This document shows, one piece after another, positions 59,540 to 64,000 of a stretch of 64,000 nt of DNA. Position 1 is the first letter of the stretch. Each line of letters opens with the position of its first letter. This DNA comes from Bacteroidetes bacterium HGW-Bacteroidetes-4. Its GTDB lineage: Bacteria > Bacteroidota > Bacteroidia > Bacteroidales > SZUA-534. Location: positions 80,774-144,773 of the forward strand of contig PHDD01000008.1 in the NCBI GenBank assembly GCA_002840905.1, in the 5' to 3' direction. The position numbers were made by a program, and so were the translations under genes. The notes beneath the pieces were generated by a model. The model was not told the origin of the DNA. It did not search any database and saw only the letters and a list, made by a program, of their open reading frames with translations.

Positions 59540-60584
59540 GAATTTACATATCGATTTGGGGAACTTCAGCTTACGCGATATTTGTTTCGAAGTGCAACCC
59601 GGTGAGTATTTTATGCTGTTGGGGGCATCGGGAGCCGGAAAATCGGTGGTACTGGAAAGCCTGGCCGGATTGGTGCATCCCCGCCAGGGAAGCATCAGCC
59701 TGAATGGCACCGATATTACGCGCCTGCCCATTCAAAAACGGAAAGTGGGCCTGGTGTTCCAGGATTTTGCCCTGTTTCCCCACCTGTCGGTGGAAGAAAA
59801 CATTCTGTATCGGCTCAAACTGCGAAAAAAAAGCCGGAAAGAGCAGGCTGAAACCCTGAACCGGCTGGCCTGCGAGTTGAACATTGAGCACCTGCTTAAG
59901 CGAAGCACCACCACCCTTTCGGGAGGCGAAAAGCAACGGGTGGCACTGGCGCGAACCCTCACCCTTGAGCCCGACGTGCTGCTTTTAGACGAGCCCCTGG
60001 CCTCGGTCGATGTGAGTTTAAAGGGCGAACTGCGCTCGTTGCTGCGCCGCTTAAACCAAAAAGGGCAAACCATAGTGCACGTAACCCACGATTACGAAGA
60101 AGCCATTGCCCTGGCTCACCGCATTGGCATTATTGAGCAGGGACGCATTATTCAAAGCGGTACCCCGCACGAAGTGTTTACCCAGCCCAAAAATCGTTTT
60201 GTGGCCAATTTTGGTGGCGTAAAGAACTTTTATCCGGTACGTCTTGAGGCGCATCCCGACAAGGAAACCACCCGGGCCTGTATTACCGACACCCTTTCGG
60301 TTCAGTTGATGACCCACCTGAAAGCCCGCAAAGGCTTTGTGCTGATTGGCCAAAAAAACATATTGCTGGCCACCGGGCCTCAGGAATTGGACACCGTGAA
60401 CCAGTTTCGCGGGGTGATAAAGGAAGTAATACCTGCCCGTTTTGGTTACGAGGTGGTGGTTGATGCCGGTATTGTTTTTTATGTATCGGTTACCAGCGAG
60501 GCGGTAAAAACCCGGGGTTACACCGAGGGACAAACCGTATGGGTGGCTTTTAATGCCTCGTCGGTTAAGTTTATTCCGGGGTAG
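59526..60584 (+). CDS. wtpC: Tungstate/molybdate ABC ATPase
   Basis: A 352-residue ATP-binding subunit. I start it at the GTG at 59526 (VLKVENLHIDLGNFSLRDIC), since the family N-terminus begins there; the longer frame runs back into the permease. Walker A GASGAGKSVV, signature LSGGEKQRVALART, Walker B VLLLDEPLASVD and the H-loop in HVTHDYEEA are present. The C-terminal ~110 residues form a TOBE-like regulatory domain as in ModC. It converges with a lipoprotein gene, overlapping by 14 nt at the stops. Confidence 0.93.
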   Translation: MLKVENLHIDLGNFSLRDICFEVQPGEYFMLLGASGAGKSVVLESLAGLVHPRQGSISLNGTDITRLPIQKRKVGLVFQDFALFPHLSVEENILYRLKLRKKSRKEQAETLNRLACELNIEHLLKRSTTTLSGGEKQRVALARTLTLEPDVLLLDEPLASVDVSLKGELRSLLRRLNQKGQTIVHVTHDYEEAIALAHRIGIIEQGRIIQSGTPHEVFTQPKNRFVANFGGVKNFYPVRLEAHPDKETTRACITDTLSVQLMTHLKARKGFVLIGQKNILLATGPQELDTVNQFRGVIKEVIPARFGYEVVVDAGIVFYVSVTSEAVKTRGYTEGQTVWVAFNASSVKFIPG

Positions 60585-61260
60585 TTTGCCAGCTTTTAAA
60601 GCTCATGCCGGGCGAATGTTGTTGCTCAGATCGGTTTTTAACTGTTGTCCGGAAATCACCCGATTTATAATAAACCTCATATACCTGTGTGTAATCAAAT
60701 ATTTCCAGTTCGTTATGTTGATTGTTTGTCAGCGTGAAAGGTTCGCCAAAAAAGAGCAAGGTATACTTATCCCAAACGCAAAAAAGCTGGATGCTTAAGA
60801 CTTCAGAATAACAAATGGCCGATTTTTTACCCGAAGGAATACTACCCAATTCCTGAACCACATCATATTCAGGATCGTCCCAAATGGCAAACATATCGGG
60901 GATGAGTAAGGAACTGTTGTTAACCACCCGAAAAGTAATCCCATGTATTGACAGGGTTTTGGTTAGTTGGGCACTACCCTCCTGGTTAAAGGCTTTTAAT
61001 GTTATATCATACCTTCCGGGAATGTTGTAGGTTGTTAATGGGTTTTTCTCTTTGGTAAAGGTTCCTTCGCCCAAATCCCAGATATAATTGTCGGCGAACT
61101 GGGTGTTGTTTTCGAATTGAATATCGACCGGTGCCTTAGCCCCGTCGGCAAACACAAAATCGACTACGGGCAACTGGGCTTCTTTTTGGCAGCCTAAAGA
61201 ATGTAACACAATAGCTGCGAAAAGCCATAGCTTTTTCACTAAAAAACGAACAGGGTTCAT
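60571..61260 (-). CDS. PKD-domain lipoprotein
   Basis: A 229-residue lipoprotein starting at the ATG at 61260 (MNPVRFLVKKLWLFAAIVLH), with lipobox SLGC. Residues ~30-110 hold a PKD domain (PVVDFVFADGAKAPVDIQFE, NYIWDLGEGTFTKEKNPLTT, PGRYDITLKAFNQEG). The second half is beta-rich and not recognised. Its stop overlaps the wtpC stop by 14 nt in the opposite direction. Likely surface exposed. Confidence 0.82.
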   Translation of the reverse strand: MNPVRFLVKKLWLFAAIVLHSLGCQKEAQLPVVDFVFADGAKAPVDIQFENNTQFADNYIWDLGEGTFTKEKNPLTTYNIPGRYDITLKAFNQEGSAQLTKTLSIHGITFRVVNNSSLLIPDMFAIWDDPEYDVVQELGSIPSGKKSAICYSEVLSIQLFCVWDKYTLLFFGEPFTLTNNQHNELEIFDYTQVYEVYYKSGDFRTTVKNRSEQQHSPGMSFKSWQTTPE

Positions 61261-61924
61261 TCGGGTTATGGATGTTGTTCTCATAATAAAGATATTTATA
61301 ATCACTAACAATGGACTCATTTCGACTTAAATGTACAAATTTCCTTTATTAATTTGATTAGGCAAATCCTGTTTTTTTTGTAGTTTATTTTACGGGTTAG
61401 CTGCTGTCGGGCTCAAACTATAAAAATAAACCGATCGGGACTTTTTTAAATTACTTAAGCACCAGTTTTATTTTTGGCAAGAAACGGATTACATTCTTGG
61501 GTATGCAACACCAAACCATCCCGACATCAATCGGGAATGGAAACAATTTCGCAACAGACCTGCCCGACCTTAAGGTGGGGTTGCGGGAAACCGGAGCATA
61601 GCGGAGCTCGGCAAAGCCAATTATACCCTCCGCCTGCGGCAGGGTTATTTCATGAACTCACTTTGTTCGGTTGTTCAACTAACAAATTTCAAATACGTAG
61701 TGCCTTGAAATTTGAGTCTCACGAATAAATACAATCAAAAAAATAAAAGGGATATTTTTTCGCCTGCCGGGTAGCTAATTTTACTGAGAGGGTAATACAC
61801 AGGGAAGAGCAAGTTTTGGTTTATAAACTCAGGGTATCGGGAATTAATTTATTTCCTGTATTTTTGCAGGGTATGAATAGTTTTTAAAAAACAAAACAGG
61901 CGTTTGCCACAAAACAAAAGGATT
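61261..61924. other. Intergenic region with long structured repeat copy
   Basis: About 660 nt. It contains the second, longer copy of the structured repeat (61499-61729). The plus-strand frame that spans this repeat is not called a gene. The rest has no feature I can support. Confidence 0.7.
61499..61729. repeat. Structured intergenic repeat, long copy
   Basis: Matches 48711-48877 in order. It has an extra segment of about 60 nt in the middle. Hairpins CCCGA/TCGGG, ACCCT/AGGGT (with CCGC/GCGG inside) and AAATTTCAA/TTGAAATTT are present; the first and third correspond to those of the short copy. It ends GAGTCTCACGAATAAA. Confidence 0.85.
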
Positions 61925-62143
61925 ATGAAGCAAGTAATTTTAACTATTCCGGATAATAAATACCAGTTCTTTATGGAACTCCTAAAAAGCTTTGAATACC
62001 TTACTGTTGAAGAAAGAGCTTTGGAGGTACCCGAAGAACAAAAAGCTATTGTCAGAGAGCGAATGAAAGCCAGTGACGCTGACCCGTCAAGGTTGGTGGA
62101 TTGGGACAAGGCAAAACACCAATTAAAGTATAAAAATGCCTAA
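61925..62143 (+). CDS. Antitoxin of RelE/ParE-type pair
   Basis: A 72-residue protein starting at the ATG at 61925 (MKQVILTIPDNKYQFFMELL), with a short strand then helices (LKSFEYLTVEERALEVPEEQ ... VDWDKAKHQL) as seen in small antitoxins encoded next to RelE/ParE toxins. The downstream toxin gene overlaps it by 8 nt, the usual order. DNA binding through its N-terminus is likely but not evident from a classical motif. Confidence 0.8.
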   Translation: MKQVILTIPDNKYQFFMELLKSFEYLTVEERALEVPEEQKAIVRERMKASDADPSRLVDWDKAKHQLKYKNA

Positions 62144-62439
62144 GCAGTTTTATATTGACATTGAACCTGAAGCTCTTGCTGATATTCAGAAAGCTATTGA
62201 CTATTACGACAGTAAAAGAATTGGATTAGGCGAAGCATTCTACAATACCATTGATGAGCACATTGAATTTCTAAGAATAAACCACAACGCTTTTGCCGTA
62301 AAATACGATGATATTCGTTGTTTACCTCTTAAAAAATACCATTCATTACCGCGTTTTTAGCGCTCGAAAAACAGTAAGTATTAAAGCGGTATTTTGTGAC
62401 TTTGAAGACCCCGATAAATGGGGAGAAAGAACTGAATAA
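62136..62439 (+). pseudogene. RelE/ParE-family toxin, frameshifted
   Basis: Starts MPKQFYIDIEPEALADIQKA and continues IDYYDSKRIGLGEAFYNTID, a typical ParE/RelE plasmid-stabilisation toxin. The frame ends early at TAG (62358-62360). In another frame the expected C-terminus follows directly: TIHYRVFSARKTVSIKAVFC, DFEDPDKWGERTE and a stop at 62439. The shift lies at or next to a run of six A (62331-62336). Either a natural inactivation or an error. Confidence 0.8.
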
Positions 62440-62518
62440 AACAACTTTATTACAATAAAAAAGCCCCTCCGGTTACCCTCCCGTTTCGCTGTGCTTATCG
62501 GGATTTGTTCCCTCTTCG

Positions 62519-63145
62519 TTACCAATTATCTTCATCACAATAATCAACCTTTTTATCATGCAATTTCGGATAATAAAAATCCTTCCCCTGCAAATTATAA
62601 AAATTCATTGTGTAATCATCTTCCACCAAGTCTATTTCTGGAAAAGGAGGTAAAATATTGCCTTTCACATACATTAAAGAGTCTTTGTATTTATGATAGA
62701 AGTACCTCTGACCATTTGAGAATTGCTTATACATATCCTGATATTTCCCAATAAAATAGAACTTTTTATTTTTTTCTCCTTTTGGAAATTTGCAGAAATA
62801 ACTAGTATCCTTGCAGTTCTCAATATTCAGTAAATAAATACAATTTTCATATTCATAACCTTTGACACAAGATATAATTCTATAATCCTCATTTATTGAA
62901 ACTAAAAAAGTTACCTGATATGTTGTGTCTTTTGATTCTAACCGCATTCTAAAAGTATTATAGCATGAGTCCGGTTTAAAGTATTCAGCTACCCATCTGT
63001 CATCTTCTGGTAAAGAATAACATGTTTTCTCATTAATACCATTTATATGTTTTTTTACATCAATTGTACTAAATGGAATAAATCCTTGAGCAAATAAATT
63101 TACTGTCAGTATTAAAAAAATACTAATGCTGATAATCCGTTCCAT
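62519..63145 (-). CDS. Secreted hypothetical protein, RHS partner
   Basis: A 208-residue exported protein: MERIISISIFLILTVNLFAQ is a signal peptide. The mature part is Tyr/Phe/Asp-rich with five Cys (including CVKGYEYENC and NCKDTSYFC), no recognised domain and an acidic C-terminus. Its start overlaps the RHS-protein 3' end by 23 nt, so it is co-translated; it may protect against the RHS-associated C-terminal domain or be its partner (inference). Not recognised further. Confidence 0.7.
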   Translation of the reverse strand: MERIISISIFLILTVNLFAQGFIPFSTIDVKKHINGINEKTCYSLPEDDRWVAEYFKPDSCYNTFRMRLESKDTTYQVTFLVSINEDYRIISCVKGYEYENCIYLLNIENCKDTSYFCKFPKGEKNKKFYFIGKYQDMYKQFSNGQRYFYHKYKDSLMYVKGNILPPFPEIDLVEDDYTMNFYNLQGKDFYYPKLHDKKVDYCDEDNW

Positions 63146-64000
63146 AAATATACCTCCAGGCGTTATTAAATTGGGAAAAACTTGAAAATTGAATACCCAT
63201 TAGACCAACTGGTTGCGTACAATTACCACACTGAGAACCTTGCATATAAAGTACGTATTGACCAACTTTCTTTAAAGCATCATCTAATCCAATACTATTT
63301 ATAAAATCATTACTATTTTGCAAATAAAACACATCTACTTTTTCGTTCAAATATGATTCCTTTTTCCAATTGGGTCCCATATTTCCAGATGTCGTAGCTC
63401 CTTGTCTTTTGACAATATCACTTATCCTGTAAGCAGAATAAGGATCTGCTGGATATGTGAAATTAGGGTTTGCGTAGGCAGATTCGATATGCTTCATCCA
63501 ATTTAAGATTTGTTGTGTCCTTCCTCCTTGTGTCCAATCTATCATATCAGGAGCCCCGTCCGCTTGGGCAAGCTCCCCATAAAACACCTCCATTGGGTCA
63601 CGGGTATAGGACAAACCGCTGCCAGCTATGCTGTTGTTAATTTCTTGCTGCCGCTCTTGCCTATTACGGAATTCATTTTCCAAGGCCAGGCCAAATACCA
63701 GGCCAACAATAAACTCACTTGCATGGCTGCGAGATACGTACCCCTGCAATTCGCTGTTTACTGAATAAGGAATGCCCGGGTCAAACTCCTGGTTTCCGGT
63801 TTTCCAACCCGCCCACCAATAGGAATTTCGATTTAGTCCACCAAAATTACTTGCATACATGTAACCGCCACCGCCTCCTTCCCGCTCTATTATTTCATGT
63901 ACAGCCATTCGGTAGCCTGTAGGGTCAGTATATTTTAGTGGGTTGTTCATTACATAGCTATACCTATTATAATTCTGGGTACTGTATGGGTTTTGGAGAA
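63123..64000 (-). CDS. RHS repeat protein, C-terminal part (5' end outside window)
   Basis: The visible ~292 residues are the C-terminal end of an RHS protein. The RHS core signature is split over the region 63890-63990: QNPYSTQNYNRYSYVMNN then PLKYTDPTGY (partial YDPxGR-like core end). After it comes a variable tail of ~265 residues: REGGGGGYMYASNF, an N-rich region, and QGSQCGNCTQPVGLMGI, with no recognised toxin domain. RHS proteins carry polymorphic C-terminal toxins, so this tail may be an effector. The gene continues upstream past 64000. Overlaps the 62519-63145 gene by 23 nt. Confidence 0.88.
   Translation of the reverse strand, partial: LQNPYSTQNYNRYSYVMNNPLKYTDPTGYRMAVHEIIEREGGGGGYMYASNFGGLNRNSYWWAGWKTGNQEFDPGIPYSVNSELQGYVSRSHASEFIVGLVFGLALENEFRNRQERQQEINNSIAGSGLSYTRDPMEVFYGELAQADGAPDMIDWTQGGRTQQILNWMKHIESAYANPNFTYPADPYSAYRISDIVKRQGATTSGNMGPNWKKESYLNEKVDVFYLQNSNDFINSIGLDDALKKVGQYVLYMQGSQCGNCTQPVGLMGIQFSSFSQFNNAWRYIYGTDYQH

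Noticed and set aside
61474..61728. 84-residue plus-strand frame
   Set aside because: It lies within the structured repeat copy; the corresponding copy at 48711 has no matching frame.

Overview
The window looks like a chromosomal piece of a Bacteroidota genome, most likely a marine or sediment Bacteroidales/Marinilabiliales (Prolixibacteraceae-like) organism. Support for this: promoters of the TTTG...TAnnTTTG type, few Shine-Dalgarno sites, an HYC_CC_PP-type protein, an S23-like four-helix-bundle gene with TGATGTGC repeats, PKD-domain lipoproteins, and many lineage-typical intergenic repeats. The genus is my inference; no rRNA or tRNA gene was seen.

Layout. 1-2363: xylose catabolism (xylA, cut by the window edge, and xylB), then glnA (2714-4219). 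4579-7454: small genes (HMA/cation-efflux fusion, SDR, PPOX-fold protein, a frameshifted membrane protein). 7683-16807: a heavy-metal (copper/silver-type) efflux operon on the minus strand: HYC_CC_PP protein, CusA-like pump, TolC-like channel, an intruding four-helix-bundle gene, CusB-like adaptor, secreted HMA protein and a CDF-like protein. 17104-31434: a minus-strand mix with an ice-binding lipoprotein, two decayed genes, GNAT, DUF1801, a GH2 glycosidase, cupin, RsgA, a CDF exporter coupled to a diheme lipoprotein, a PKD lipoprotein and a subclass B1 metallo-beta-lactamase.

31494-40240 is an AT-rich accessory island bounded by two imperfect direct repeats. It carries an HNH nuclease, a tightly overlapping three-gene operon (DNA methyltransferase, UvrD-type helicase fused to a Fe-S PD-(D/E)XK nuclease, membrane-anchored protein), a membrane-anchored beta-domain protein, a PD-(D/E)XK nuclease and a zinc-ribbon protein. 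The methyltransferase/helicase-nuclease/membrane-protein operon is the best candidate here for an undescribed defence system.

40678-64000: CstA, OmpH-like and glycosyltransferase genes between two copies of a 199-nt structured repeat; a DivIC-like gene; a ThiS/ThiF pair divergent from a tungsten-type aldehyde:ferredoxin oxidoreductase; a PfkB kinase; a porin-PII-Amt ammonium operon; two aldehyde dehydrogenases; PpnP; a ModE-like regulator with a tungstate (Wtp-type) ABC transporter; a PKD lipoprotein; a toxin-antitoxin pair with a broken toxin; and the C-terminal end of an RHS protein with an overlapping downstream partner. The AOR, ThiS/ThiF and Wtp genes together suggest a tungsten-dependent aldehyde-oxidising pathway.
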